Shown: positions 9,185-17,293 of the stretch, one piece after another
How positions within the stretch are numbered: the first letter of the stretch is position 1
How the letters are laid out: the number at the start of each line of letters is the position of its first letter
Origin: Affinundibacterium baiyunense
GTDB taxonomy: Bacteria; Pseudomonadota; Gammaproteobacteria; Burkholderiales; Burkholderiaceae_D
DNA length: 64,000 bases
Assembly (NCBI RefSeq): GCF_018139645.1
Contig: NZ_JAGSPM010000004.1
Location: 124,001 to 188,000 of the forward strand
Reading direction: 5' to 3'
The notes under the pieces: generated by a model
Databases searched by the model: none
What the model was told of the DNA's origin: nothing
What the model saw: the letters and a program-made list of their open reading frames with translations, nothing else
Translations under genes and position numbers: made by a program

Positions 9185-10240
9185 ATGAATCCTATCTTAT
9201 CTAATCTGCGTAACATCACACTAACCTACGCAATTTGGCTGATGATAGGCTGTTTGCTAGCCGCCTTACTGGTTTTAACGAATCTGAGCGCATGGGCCAA
9301 CGCCTTACTATTTGCGGTGCCGGCCACCTTACTGTTTGGCGGTCTCGCCGCATCAGCCTATTATGTCGCCCGCGCACTTCCTATGAAGAAACGCAACTTC
9401 TTTATCGTGTCGGGGGTGTTCGGCGGTGCTGCCTTAATTTATGGTGTGATCTGGGCGGTACTATGTTTTTATTGGAACAAAGTTACTTTACAGTTTGACG
9501 AAACCTGGGCTGGGATCGAACTTAATCAGCATTTGGCTAGCCTGTTATTCATTTGCGGCACACTCCTCTACCTATTATCCATATTAGTCTACGACGTCTT
9601 ACTCGCGCTTGAAAATATCCGCCAAGCTGAACGACGTGAAGCAGCTTCTGAAGTCTTAGCGCGTGATGCGGAACTTCAAGTTTTGCGTACGCAAATCAAT
9701 CCCCACTTTTTATTTAACAGTCTTAATTCCATCAGTGCGCTAACGGCAATAGACCCAGCAGGTGCACGCAATATGACGATCGAACTAGCGCAGTTCTTCC
9801 GCCAAACTTTGGCACTTTCAGAAAAACAAAAAATTCCCCTGACAGACGAAATTGCGCTATGCAATCACTTTCTCGCGATTGAAAAAATTCGTTTTGGTAA
9901 AAAACTGCAAGTACAAATGCAGATTGATCCTGATTCGGGAGAATGCTTACTGCCACCAATGTTGTTACAGCCTTTATTAGAAAACGCGATCAAACATGGT
10001 ATTCGTGATCTAGTTGATGGCGGCACAATTACGCTGAGCAGTCGAGCCCGCACACCTTGGCTGTTTGTGGCGATTGATAATCCTATTGATGCACAACCAA
10101 CCGAGGCACAAGGCACCGGCACAGGTCTAAAAAACTTGCAAGCGCGGCTACGCAGTTTATACGCTGATAAAGCACGAGTTGAATGGCAAGTGATCGATCA
10201 AGTTTTTAGAATTGAAATTGCCCTCCCTTTAGAAAAATAA
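9185..10240 (+). CDS. LytS/YehU-type sensor histidine kinase
   Basis: This 351 aa kinase has four transmembrane segments (about 13-33, 38-63, 71-97 and 117-140), a short coiled coil (141-170) and a PF06580-type kinase domain. The phospho-acceptor is His174 in INPHFLFNSL. The C-terminal HATPase region shows LLQPLLENAIKHGI and GTGLKNLQARL. No periplasmic sensor domain is present, so the signal is probably sensed in the membrane or through a partner such as the LiaF-like protein upstream. The partner regulator starts 40 bp downstream. Confidence 0.9.
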   Translation: MNPILSNLRNITLTYAIWLMIGCLLAALLVLTNLSAWANALLFAVPATLLFGGLAASAYYVARALPMKKRNFFIVSGVFGGAALIYGVIWAVLCFYWNKVTLQFDETWAGIELNQHLASLLFICGTLLYLLSILVYDVLLALENIRQAERREAASEVLARDAELQVLRTQINPHFLFNSLNSISALTAIDPAGARNMTIELAQFFRQTLALSEKQKIPLTDEIALCNHFLAIEKIRFGKKLQVQMQIDPDSGECLLPPMLLQPLLENAIKHGIRDLVDGGTITLSSRARTPWLFVAIDNPIDAQPTEAQGTGTGLKNLQARLRSLYADKARVEWQVIDQVFRIEIALPLEK

Positions 10241-10280
10241 AACAAAACAACTATTTCTTCTTACCGACAAAAACGACGTT

Positions 10281-11012
10281 ATGAATACCAAATTACGTGC
10301 ACTAATCATCGACGACGAAGAACTCGCTCGTCGCCTGACCACAGAATATTTGCGCAGTCACAGTGATATAGAGATCATTGGCGAATGTGAAAATGGAATT
10401 GAAGCAGTTGATGCGATCACGACGCTGCAACCTGATTTAATTTTTTTAGATATCCAAATGCCCAAACTGAATGGCTTTGAAGTGTTAGCCGCAAGCGAAC
10501 GCCAAGACGGGGTGATTTTTACCACTGCTTATGATCAATATGCACTCAAGGCATTTGATCAACATGCAATCGACTATCTACTCAAACCTTACTCACAACA
10601 ACGATTTGACGAAGCGCTGACGAAGGCACGTAAATTGTTAGGTCAAAGCAATCCCGCTGTGCAGGCATTGGTATCACAAACCAATGCCATCGCCGAACGT
10701 CTAACCGTTAGAGATCGTGGGCAAACCTTTGTGATTCCGGTGGATCAAATTGACTATATTGAAGCGCAAGACGATTACGTACAAATTCACTACGCTGGGA
10801 AATCGCTCCTTAAAACGCAAAGCCTCTCCGAATTAGAGAAACAACTCAATCCAGAATTTTTCGTGCGCATCCATCGCTCCACCATCATCCGCCTTCAATC
10901 ACTCAAATGTCTTGAACGTGCGACAAAAGATAGCTATCAAGCTGTTTTACATAACGGCGCTGTGTTACCTATCAGCCGTTCTGGTTATGACCGCATCAAA
11001 GGAATGCTGTAA
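10281..11012 (+). CDS. LytTR-family response regulator
   Basis: This 243 aa regulator has a receiver domain (about 5-120) with acidic Asp11/Asp12, phospho-acceptor Asp57 in FLDIQMP and Lys102 in LLKPY. A C-terminal LytTR DNA-binding domain follows (about 138-243: DQIDYIEAQDDYVQIH, RIHRSTIIR). It is cotranscribed with the LytS-type kinase. LytTR proteins bind direct repeats about two helical turns apart, and such a repeat occurs at 7701-7730 before the LiaF-like genes, making autoregulation of the cluster likely. AlgR/LytR family members control envelope, virulence or nutrient-uptake genes. The targets here are unknown. Confidence 0.9.
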   Translation: MNTKLRALIIDDEELARRLTTEYLRSHSDIEIIGECENGIEAVDAITTLQPDLIFLDIQMPKLNGFEVLAASERQDGVIFTTAYDQYALKAFDQHAIDYLLKPYSQQRFDEALTKARKLLGQSNPAVQALVSQTNAIAERLTVRDRGQTFVIPVDQIDYIEAQDDYVQIHYAGKSLLKTQSLSELEKQLNPEFFVRIHRSTIIRLQSLKCLERATKDSYQAVLHNGAVLPISRSGYDRIKGML

Positions 11013-11092
11013 AGTATTGGTCTTTAAAAAAATCCCATACAACTTGGTCATGGCACAGCGCATACACTGTTTCTTATGACCAATTCAGCATT

Positions 11093-11908
11093 ATGAATAT
11101 CATCATCAATCAAGCCTTACGTGATTACATCGACCCACTGACTACACAAGAATATTTAGCCTTAGAACGCAGCCTACTAAAAGAAGGATGCCGAGATGCT
11201 TTGGTGCTGTGGGGCGAAACACTGATCGACGGACATAATCGATATGCGATCTGTCAAAAGCACAATATTCCTTTTCAGACTAAACAGAATGACCATTTTC
11301 AAAGTATCGAAGATGTCATGCTTTGGATGATAGATAATCATCTCGCTCGTCGCAGCGTTTCCAGCTTCCAACGCGGGGTTTTAGCATTACGCAAAAAAGA
11401 AATTATTACCACGCGCCGTAAAGAGAAATCGAGTAAAGAAAAAGCCGCAGAAGCAGAGCTAGCAGCAAAAGAACCGGATCCAGTTTCGGTTGAAACAAGA
11501 GAAGAAATTGCCAAGGTTGCTGGGCTCAGCAAACCCGCGGTCGCGCAAATTGAAAAAATTCGTAAAGCAGCGACACCAGAACTGATAGAAGCAGTTCGTG
11601 CTGGTACAGTATCAATCAACACTGCAGCAACCATCGCCTCGCTACCATCTGAACAGCAAGTGGCCGCCGTTGCTGGAGGCAAAAAAGAGTTACAACAAGC
11701 CGCTCGTCAGTTAAGGCAACCGCGAACTCCCAAAGTGAGTACGGAACCAGAAACGGCCAAGGCAACAAACCAAGAAATATCGGCAGAACATGCAGTAAAT
11801 GCACCGATTTCTGAATTAGAACGCTTGCGCGCAGAAAATCAGGCGCTCAAAGCGCAAATTGTTGAACTCAATGCAAAATTAGCCGCAGCACAAACGCTTT
11901 CCACCTAA
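11093..11908 (+). CDS. Orphan ParB/Srx-like DNA-binding protein
   Basis: This 271 aa protein has an N-terminal ParB-like segment. LIDGHNRYAICQKHNIPF near residues 43-60 corresponds to the ParB N-terminal catalytic-type box. A helix-turn-helix-like region follows (about 145-200: IAKVAGLSKPAVAQIEKI, VSINTAATIASLPSEQQ). The tail ends in a Leu-heptad coiled coil (ELERLRAENQALKAQIVELN). No parA, origin or parS-like repeats are nearby, so it is not the chromosomal segregation operon. A role as a stand-alone regulator or plasmid-derived ParB homologue is inferred. It is not obviously linked to its neighbours. Confidence 0.7.
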   Translation: MNIIINQALRDYIDPLTTQEYLALERSLLKEGCRDALVLWGETLIDGHNRYAICQKHNIPFQTKQNDHFQSIEDVMLWMIDNHLARRSVSSFQRGVLALRKKEIITTRRKEKSSKEKAAEAELAAKEPDPVSVETREEIAKVAGLSKPAVAQIEKIRKAATPELIEAVRAGTVSINTAATIASLPSEQQVAAVAGGKKELQQAARQLRQPRTPKVSTEPETAKATNQEISAEHAVNAPISELERLRAENQALKAQIVELNAKLAAAQTLST

Positions 11909-12078
11909 GAATTCCAGCGCAAACGCTCAAAATATCGATAAAATCGCAGAAAACTGGCTTGAAAATGCCTATTTTGCCCACAATTAGCCTCAGTCTTTAA
12001 CATTTACTTTCGCTTTGGCTTTGATTCCATTGCTGCAATCAAGCTAAGCATTTATTTACACTTTTATTTGGGAACATT

Positions 12079-12825
12079 ATGACTATTCGCGTCAACGGCA
12101 CTGAAATTAATGAAACAGCGATCAATGCTGAAATGAACCGTGCCCGCTCCGCAGGCCATCCAGAAGGCGAGCAATTACGCGATAGCGCAATTCAAGAGCT
12201 GATCTTACGCAATTTGATGATCGCTGAAGCTGCAAAATTAGATATCAACGCAGGCAATGAAGAAGAAATTATCGGTACTTTATTGCAGCAAGAAGTCGCC
12301 TTCGACGAAGTAGATGAAGCAACATGCCGTACGTTTTACGAAGAAAATAGCGCAAGTTTCAAGCAAGGTGAAATGGCAGCAGCAAGTCACATTTTGTTCA
12401 CACCAGGCGATGGCCTCGCTGCCAGTTTAGTTAAAGCAAAAGCAGAAGGCATTTTGGCTGATCTGCAAAAAAATCCTAGTGCATTTGCAGCAATGGCAAG
12501 AGAACACTCCGCTTGCCCTTCTGGCAAAGAAGGTGGTGCTTTGGGTCAATTTGGTCGCGGTCAAATGGTTCCAGAATTTGAGCAAGCGGTTTTCAATACA
12601 GAACCAGGCAATATCACGCCAGAATTAATTGAAACCCAATTCGGCTATCACATCATTCAAGTGACTGAACGCAAAGGTGGTGACATTGTCAGTTTTGACG
12701 AAGTAAAAGAACGTCTGCAAGCCTATCTGACGGATATGGAAGGACGTAAAGCAACGCACGCTTACCTCGCCAAATTAGTCAGCGAGGCGACAATTGAAGG
12801 CTACGAGTTACCAGCATTTGCTTAA
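12079..12825 (+). CDS. Parvulin-type peptidyl-prolyl cis-trans isomerase
   Basis: This 248 aa protein has an N-terminal helical SurA/NifM-like region (about 1-100) and a parvulin rotamase domain (about 105-205). The rotamase domain shows AASHILF, the EHSACPSGKEGGALGQFGRG core, and FGYHIIQVTER at its end. There is no signal peptide, so unlike SurA or PrsA it probably acts in the cytoplasm, as in the NifM-like or short PpiC group common in betaproteobacteria. GGGAACATT precedes the ATG. It is monocistronic, with a strong hairpin terminator about 170 bp downstream. Confidence 0.88.
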   Translation: MTIRVNGTEINETAINAEMNRARSAGHPEGEQLRDSAIQELILRNLMIAEAAKLDINAGNEEEIIGTLLQQEVAFDEVDEATCRTFYEENSASFKQGEMAAASHILFTPGDGLAASLVKAKAEGILADLQKNPSAFAAMAREHSACPSGKEGGALGQFGRGQMVPEFEQAVFNTEPGNITPELIETQFGYHIIQVTERKGGDIVSFDEVKERLQAYLTDMEGRKATHAYLAKLVSEATIEGYELPAFA

Positions 12826-12997
12826 TAAATTCGTCGTGATATTAAGTTGATTGTTCAGTTAAATAAAGATTGCACGCTTGTATAGTCGAAGTGGGAACGC
12901 ATTTCCAAACCTACTTTGCAACTAACTTCACTGATTTCAGTGACGATCTTGATTAACGATTTTGATTCACGATCTAAGCACGCAATCAACACCAAAT

Positions 12998-13040
12998 AAA
13001 ACGCACAAAGCACATCTCCTGTATGCTTTGTGCGTTTTTT
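12998..13040 (+). terminator. Rho-independent terminator between the parvulin and DUF1993 genes
   Basis: AAAACGCACAAAGCA (12998-13012) pairs with TGCTTTGTGCGTTTTT (13024-13039) across an 11-base loop and runs into a T tract. It is a strong stem and works for rightward transcripts. The A tract on its left could also serve leftward transcripts. Confidence 0.8.
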
Positions 13041-13088
13041 ATATTCACCTGCTATTTTACCTCTGCTATTTCATCTTAAAGGCATACT

Positions 13089-13598
13089 ATGAGCATCACG
13101 ATGTATTCAACTTCTGTCCCCGTCTTCCAGCAAATGCTTGGCAGCTTGCAAGTGATTTTGCAAAAAGCACAGGCGCACGCCACTGAAAAAAAGATCGAAG
13201 ATCAAGTCTTTTTACAGGCACGTCTCGCACCGGATATGTTTAATTTGATTCGTCAGGTACAGATTGCTACTGATTTTGCAAAAGGTATTTCAGCTAGATT
13301 GGCTGGCGTTGATGTGCCGGATTTCCAAGACACTGAAAATAGTTTTGAAGAATTGCAAGCGCGTTTACATAAAACGATTGATTTCATGCGCCAGCTAACG
13401 CCGACTCAATTTGAAGAAGCAGAAGAACGTGAAATCGTCTTGCGTCCAGGCACACCAAAAGAAAAGAAATTATCAGGTGAAGCCTACTTACTTTCGTATG
13501 GATTACCGCAATTTTTCTTCCATGTCACGACCACTTACGCCATTTTGCGCCACCACGGAATTGAATTAGGTAAGCGCGATTACATGGGCACTTATTAA
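13089..13598 (+). CDS. DUF1993 domain-containing protein
   Basis: This 169 aa soluble helical protein matches the DUF1993 pattern. It starts SVPVFQQMLGSL with a long helix, contains LAPDMFNLIRQVQIATDFAK and RLAG, and ends with YLLSYGLPQFFFHVTTTYAILRH-type residues. The family is related to the DinB/YfiT-like four-helix fold, and no reaction is established. AAAGG precedes the chosen ATG. It is a single gene flanked by a terminator upstream and a hairpin downstream. Confidence 0.85.
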   Translation: MSITMYSTSVPVFQQMLGSLQVILQKAQAHATEKKIEDQVFLQARLAPDMFNLIRQVQIATDFAKGISARLAGVDVPDFQDTENSFEELQARLHKTIDFMRQLTPTQFEEAEEREIVLRPGTPKEKKLSGEAYLLSYGLPQFFFHVTTTYAILRHHGIELGKRDYMGTY

Positions 13599-13618
13599 GA
13601 AGTTTTCTTCAGGCAATA

Positions 13619-13672
13619 GAGCCGCTTAAAATGAAGCGGCTCAATCGAAACAAATCGATATAAATCGAGATA
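13619..13672 (+). repeat. Hairpin followed by a 10-bp-period triple repeat
   Basis: GAGCCGCTT (13619-13627) pairs with AAGCGGCTC (13634-13642), directly downstream of the DUF1993 gene but without a T tract. It is followed by three copies of AATCGA at 13643, 13653 and 13663, exactly 10 bp apart. The hairpin may end or protect the DUF1993 transcript. The role of the phased repeat is unknown. Confidence 0.5.
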
Positions 13673-13771
13673 AACACTGCCGCTTATCAGAAATTCGCGA
13701 CCATTCACCTTATTTTGTCAGACTTTAGCTTGCTTTATCTCATATTGAAAGTATATTTTCATATGTGATAA

Positions 13772-13798
13772 GTGTGTCGTATACCGTGTGTCGTATAC
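13772..13798. repeat. Two tandem 13-bp repeats before the DUF2726-like gene
   Basis: GTGTGTCGTATAC occurs at 13772-13784 and at 13786-13798, a 14-bp period, 35 bp upstream of the likely ATG of the DUF2726-like gene. Each copy ends in the palindrome GTATAC. It may be an operator or a simple duplication. Confidence 0.5.
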
Positions 13799-13832
13799 AA
13801 AGTTAATTTTTATCAACAAATTAGGTGAAACG

Positions 13833-14651
13833 ATGTTTTCTCATTTTCTCGATAAAGATTCAAAAGCGCTCCCGCAATGCGAAGCACGCAAATTCTTTGA
13901 CGCAGACGAAGAAATTTTCTTCAAACGCATACAGAAAGCCTTGCCTAACTGCTTGATTTTCCCGCATGTACAACTCGCGTCAATTTTAGACGCCCATGTC
14001 GGTAACGAGAAAAAACGCCAACTAATGCGCCAAAAACTGCAAGAGCGGCATCTTGATTTTGGTATCTTTAATCAAGCATTGGAGCTACTGTGCGTGGTAG
14101 AACTTGAACGCGATCCAGTAGAGGATGCGGAAGAAGAATATCCAACCAGAAAATTACTCAAAAGCGCGGGAATTAAATGCATACGCTGGAGTCGTGCAGC
14201 TTTACCAACCGCGGAACAAATTCTACGAACCTTAGCCCCCTACTCGAATCTAGAAGCACCAAAACTTGAAACGAGTATGCAGACAATCGGAAAATTATTT
14301 TTAGATGAAGATTTGAAAGACCCTGCAAAACTCCAAAGCAAGGCATTTACGTATATTGAACACGGTAATCCCAATGCGCTCTCGTTAGCTGCGATTAATC
14401 GAATTACACCAGATAGCTTTATCAAAAATGAATACCCGCATATCTGGCAAAAAATCTGCCTATTTGCAGGTGACCCCGGCTATTTAAAAAATTACTTAGA
14501 GTCTTTGTTCATCCAAAATCGTCCCATCAAACGACGCGGACTTCCCAAGCATGTTGCCAACGAGGTGATTGCGATTCAAAGTGAAAATGCGCGCTATGTC
14601 ATTCCAAAAACACCTGATCCTGTCTGGGATCCAACGTTTTTACACCGCTAG
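13833..14651 (+). CDS. DUF2726-like protein (nuclease-fold relative)
   Basis: This protein is about 272 aa. The N-terminal half has the DUF2726 pattern: FFDADEEIFFKRIQKAL (two-helix start), CLIFPHVQLASIL, then HLDFGIFN, LCVVELE and SAGIKCIRWSRAALP. DUF2726 belongs to the restriction-endonuclease-like fold, and DFGIF...VVELE occupies the place of the usual D-x(n)-E-x-K site. Here VVELE is followed by R rather than D or H, so catalysis is uncertain. The C-terminal half is unrecognised. I chose the ATG at 13833 with AGGTGAA before it over an upstream GTG at 13788. It stands alone. Confidence 0.6.
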   Translation: MFSHFLDKDSKALPQCEARKFFDADEEIFFKRIQKALPNCLIFPHVQLASILDAHVGNEKKRQLMRQKLQERHLDFGIFNQALELLCVVELERDPVEDAEEEYPTRKLLKSAGIKCIRWSRAALPTAEQILRTLAPYSNLEAPKLETSMQTIGKLFLDEDLKDPAKLQSKAFTYIEHGNPNALSLAAINRITPDSFIKNEYPHIWQKICLFAGDPGYLKNYLESLFIQNRPIKRRGLPKHVANEVIAIQSENARYVIPKTPDPVWDPTFLHR

Positions 14652-14764
14652 TGTCGAATGTCTTCATGTTGCCTAGATCATGCGCCGAACCAATCACGAG
14701 CGCCATCAAAAACCGCAGCAACAGATGGCAACTTAATCAAAGTTAGTACTACCAAGCTCGCTTC

Positions 14765-15397
14765 TTATAACTCAGGAATAAGCATGTGACCAAGCTTGGT
14801 CGCTTTGGTGTCGAGGTATCGTTCGTTATAGGGATTTCGCGGAACAATCAAAGGCACTTGCTCTTGCACTTTCACTTGCAAGCCTTCTAGCGCCGAAATT
14901 TTACGCGGATTATTCGTCATCAATTTCACGCTAGAAATACCCAAATGCTTCAGCATTGGATCGCATAAAGAATAGTTACGCAAATCTGCGGCAAAGCCTA
15001 GCTTCTGGTTCGCCTCAACTGTATCGGCGCCTTGGTCTTGTAGATGATACGCTTGGACCTTTGCCAATAATCCAATTCCGCGACCTTCTTGACGCAAATA
15101 TAAAATCGCGCCACGCCCTTCAGCCGCGATTTTTTGCATCGCCAGCTCCAACTGTGGGCCGCAATCACAACGCTTGCTAAACAAGGCATCACCAGTTAAA
15201 CACTCGGAATGTATACGTGCTAAAACAGGTTCACCATTCGCGACATCACCTAATGTCAAGGCAATGTGCTCTTTGCCTGTTGTTGGCTCTCTAAACGCGT
15301 GCATCGTGAAATTCGCCCAAGTGGTCGGCAATGCGCACGAATCAACATACTCTAATGCCTGTTCTTGCAAATTTTCAGGCAACTCTTTACTTAACAT
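14765..15397 (-). CDS. ribA: GTP cyclohydrolase II
   Basis: RibA opens GTP to diaminohydroxy-ribosylaminopyrimidine phosphate, the first step of riboflavin synthesis. The zinc-binding and catalytic stretch is complete: [18 protein letters not shown] with the three Cys ligands, then [12 protein letters not shown] and [10 protein letters not shown]. The ATG at 15397 is preceded by GAGAGA and gives about 210 aa, close to family length. The frame stays open to 15439, with a second possible ATG at 15421. It is a stand-alone RibA without a fused RibB domain. I see no FMN riboswitch upstream. Confidence 0.92.
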   Translation of the reverse strand: MLSKELPENLQEQALEYVDSCALPTTWANFTMHAFREPTTGKEHIALTLGDVANGEPVLARIHSECLTGDALFSKRCDCGPQLELAMQKIAAEGRGAILYLRQEGRGIGLLAKVQAYHLQDQGADTVEANQKLGFAADLRNYSLCDPMLKHLGISSVKLMTNNPRKISALEGLQVKVQEQVPLIVPRNPYNERYLDTKATKLGHMLIPEL

Positions 15398-15760
15398 AGT
15401 GTTCTCTCGGTCCATCTCTGCGATGTGCAGAGACCACAATCTTGCGAGCCTTGTATTCCCGTCGCCTAATTATGCTGACGTGATATTTACAAGGCATAAA
15501 AAAGTAAGAGTATAAACGAGTCGCCGTATCTGAGTCGCTGCCGAACCAATTTAAGCTTTGAGCTGGCTCACTAATTTACTGACATTTTCCGACAACAGCG
15601 GACTATACCAATGTGTAAATCATTAATAGATCTGTAAATTTATCATCAAGTCAACTTACGCAAGCGCTAGACCTTGCAAGATCAAGCAAAACCGCTCATT
15701 ACATATTTATGGGCTGACTTTATAAAAATACAATAAAAACACACTTTCTTAAAAAACCGG
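15398..15760. other. Intergenic region between ribA and the padR-like gene
   Basis: This AT-rich divergent region of about 360 bp has no open frame that looks coding and no tRNA. It must hold the leftward ribA promoter, which I cannot place with confidence. No FMN-riboswitch-like conserved helices are visible. The rightward padR promoter begins at 15761. Confidence 0.5.
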
Positions 15761-15789
15761 TTGACATACTGTGCAACACACAGTACAGT
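15761..15789 (+). promoter_or_regulatory. Promoter with embedded PadR-type operator
   Basis: A perfect -35 TTGACA (15761-15766) and a -10 TACAGT (15784-15789) are separated by 17 bp. The palindrome TACTGTG-caaca-CACAGTA (15767-15785) fills the spacer and touches the -10 box, an ideal repressor position. The expected start of transcription is about 15796-15797, the A of the ATG itself. PadR-family repressors commonly bind such palindromes at their own promoters. Autoregulation is inferred. Confidence 0.75.
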
Positions 15790-15796
15790 GCGCCAC

Positions 15797-16132
15797 ATGG
15801 CTACTACAGATAATTTCGGAAAATTAGAACTCGAACTGCGACGCGGTGTGGTGGTGCTTGCCACGCTCTCGCAATTGCGCAAACCGCGCTACGGGTATGA
15901 ACTGCGTCAAGCTTTGTCCGAACAAGGCATGGCAATTGAGGAAGGCACTTTGTATCCTCTGCTGCGCAGATTAGAAACACAGGGCTTACTACAAAGTGAG
16001 TGGAAAATTGAAGATGGGCCGCCTCGGCGCTACTACTCACTGAATGAGGATGGCAAAAAATTGCTCGAAAAACTTACCGAATCATGGCAAAACATGAATC
16101 AGGTGATGGGACAACTTTTGAAGGAGGAATAG
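15797..16132 (+). CDS. PadR-family transcriptional regulator
   Basis: This 111 aa winged-helix regulator shows the PadR core: VVVLATLSQLRKPRYGYELR, GMAIEEGTLYPLLRRLETQG and GPPRRYYSLNEDGK. The short C-terminal helix is typical of the PadR-s2 subgroup, paired with HAAS-domain membrane proteins. The start at 15797 has no Shine-Dalgarno sequence and lies about 8 bp after the -10 box, so the mRNA is probably leaderless. The following membrane-protein gene begins 1 bp after the stop with a strong AAGGAGG site inside the padR end. The pair is therefore one operon. Confidence 0.9.
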   Translation: MATTDNFGKLELELRRGVVVLATLSQLRKPRYGYELRQALSEQGMAIEEGTLYPLLRRLETQGLLQSEWKIEDGPPRRYYSLNEDGKKLLEKLTESWQNMNQVMGQLLKEE

Positions 16133-16133
16133 C

Positions 16134-17075
16134 ATGAAACCCAATGATGTCATTGAATCGTATATCACCGATGTCGCATTGCAGTTACCACGCAAGCAGC
16201 GCAACGATGTAGCGTTTGAATTGCGGGCTCTATTGCAAGAAGAGCTGCATGCAAAAGCCGAGGACATGGGGCGTGCTGCCGATGCGGCAATGATCATGGA
16301 GTTACTCCAAGACTTTGGTCATCCGAACGACGTGGCCGCGCGCTATCGACCCACATTAACGATCATTGATCCCAGTGATGGCGGCAAATTTTTGCGTCTT
16401 ACTCTCATCGGACTGATCGTCATCTGGAGCATAGGCTTACTCATCAACCTCAATCAGCAGATCAACTCTAGCGTAGATTTTTTACGTGTTCTTAGTAAAT
16501 GGTGGGGTGGCACGGTGATTCCATCGTTTTGGTGGCCAGGTGTTTTGGTCGTCCACTATGGTCTAGTTAGCTGGGCGCGCCAACGTCGTCCCCATGCTGT
16601 CAAATGGAAACCGTACGATCAAGACCAAATAGGTGGAGGTCGTATCGGCATTGCTTTTGGTTTAACTGGCATGTTGTGCGGCATCTATCTGCTGATAGAG
16701 CCGAGATGGATTTTAGATGTAATCTGGAACGGTAAAGCGGCGCCCGCTGCGTATATGGCCTTGACTTATACCGACACATTTTTGCAGGGCTTAGCCCCCT
16801 ACCTTTTGACGCTCGTCATCTTGAACATACCCTTCTACTTTGCGCTAATGTTACAAGGCCGCTGGACAAAGTTCATGCGACGTATCGAAACCGGATTTAG
16901 TCTACTCAGTTGCGCAGTCATGCTCATGGTAGTGGCAAATGGTCCAATTTTCATGAGCTCAGCAAGCGATCAAACGGCGAAATTTATTTTGGGATTACTG
17001 GTCGCATTTATCCTTGTGACCATGCTAGTGCAAACGATACGACGCGTAAAACCTCAGCCAAAATTTGTTGAGTAA
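16134..17075 (+). CDS. HAAS-domain multi-pass membrane protein
   Basis: This 313 aa protein starts with a HAAS-like soluble helical domain (about 1-80: VIESYITDVALQLPRKQR, LLQDFGHPNDVAARYRP), which in the family couples PadR regulators to membrane proteins. About six hydrophobic segments follow (from about 85 to 300), with loops rich in Arg and Trp. The membrane part matches no transporter I recognise. A strong AAGGAGG precedes the ATG. It is encoded 1 bp after padR, so PadR probably controls its level, perhaps in envelope stress or lipid-related adaptation (inference). Confidence 0.75.
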   Translation: MKPNDVIESYITDVALQLPRKQRNDVAFELRALLQEELHAKAEDMGRAADAAMIMELLQDFGHPNDVAARYRPTLTIIDPSDGGKFLRLTLIGLIVIWSIGLLINLNQQINSSVDFLRVLSKWWGGTVIPSFWWPGVLVVHYGLVSWARQRRPHAVKWKPYDQDQIGGGRIGIAFGLTGMLCGIYLLIEPRWILDVIWNGKAAPAAYMALTYTDTFLQGLAPYLLTLVILNIPFYFALMLQGRWTKFMRRIETGFSLLSCAVMLMVVANGPIFMSSASDQTAKFILGLLVAFILVTMLVQTIRRVKPQPKFVE

Positions 17076-17114
17076 TTCAGATCAAATCTAAACCTCGAAG
17101 GACATAGGCACATA

Positions 17115-17183
17115 AGCACAGAGAAACACTAAGAGAAAATCAAAATATTACGATTTTCTTCATTTTTAGTTTTCCTCTGTGCT
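17115..17183. repeat. Long imperfect palindrome, MITE-like or transcript-end hairpin
   Basis: AGCACAGAG (17115-17123) pairs with CTCTGTGCT (17175-17183), and GAAAATC (17135-17141) with GATTTTC (17152-17158). TAA/TTA and AA/TT pairs fill part of the gap. The outer arm resembles the CTCTGTG words of dispersed intergenic repeats in some proteobacteria. It lies between two convergent genes and may terminate both transcripts, though the T tract is poor. Confidence 0.55.
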
Positions 17184-17293
17184 ATCTCTGTATTTAGTAA
17201 ATTTAGAAATTTACAAAGCGCCTATCGAGTGAAACCCACGCCGCCATCGTATTGAGTATTGAGCATCGAAGGCCGCCAATCACCCCAGTTTAA

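Noticed and set aside
13741..13765. CATATTGAAA/TTTTCATATG as an operator
   Set aside because: The arms match at only 8 of 10 positions with a 5-base centre, weak in an AT-rich stretch.
15398..15760. FMN riboswitch upstream of ribA
   Set aside because: The conserved RFN helices and sequence blocks are not visible on either strand.
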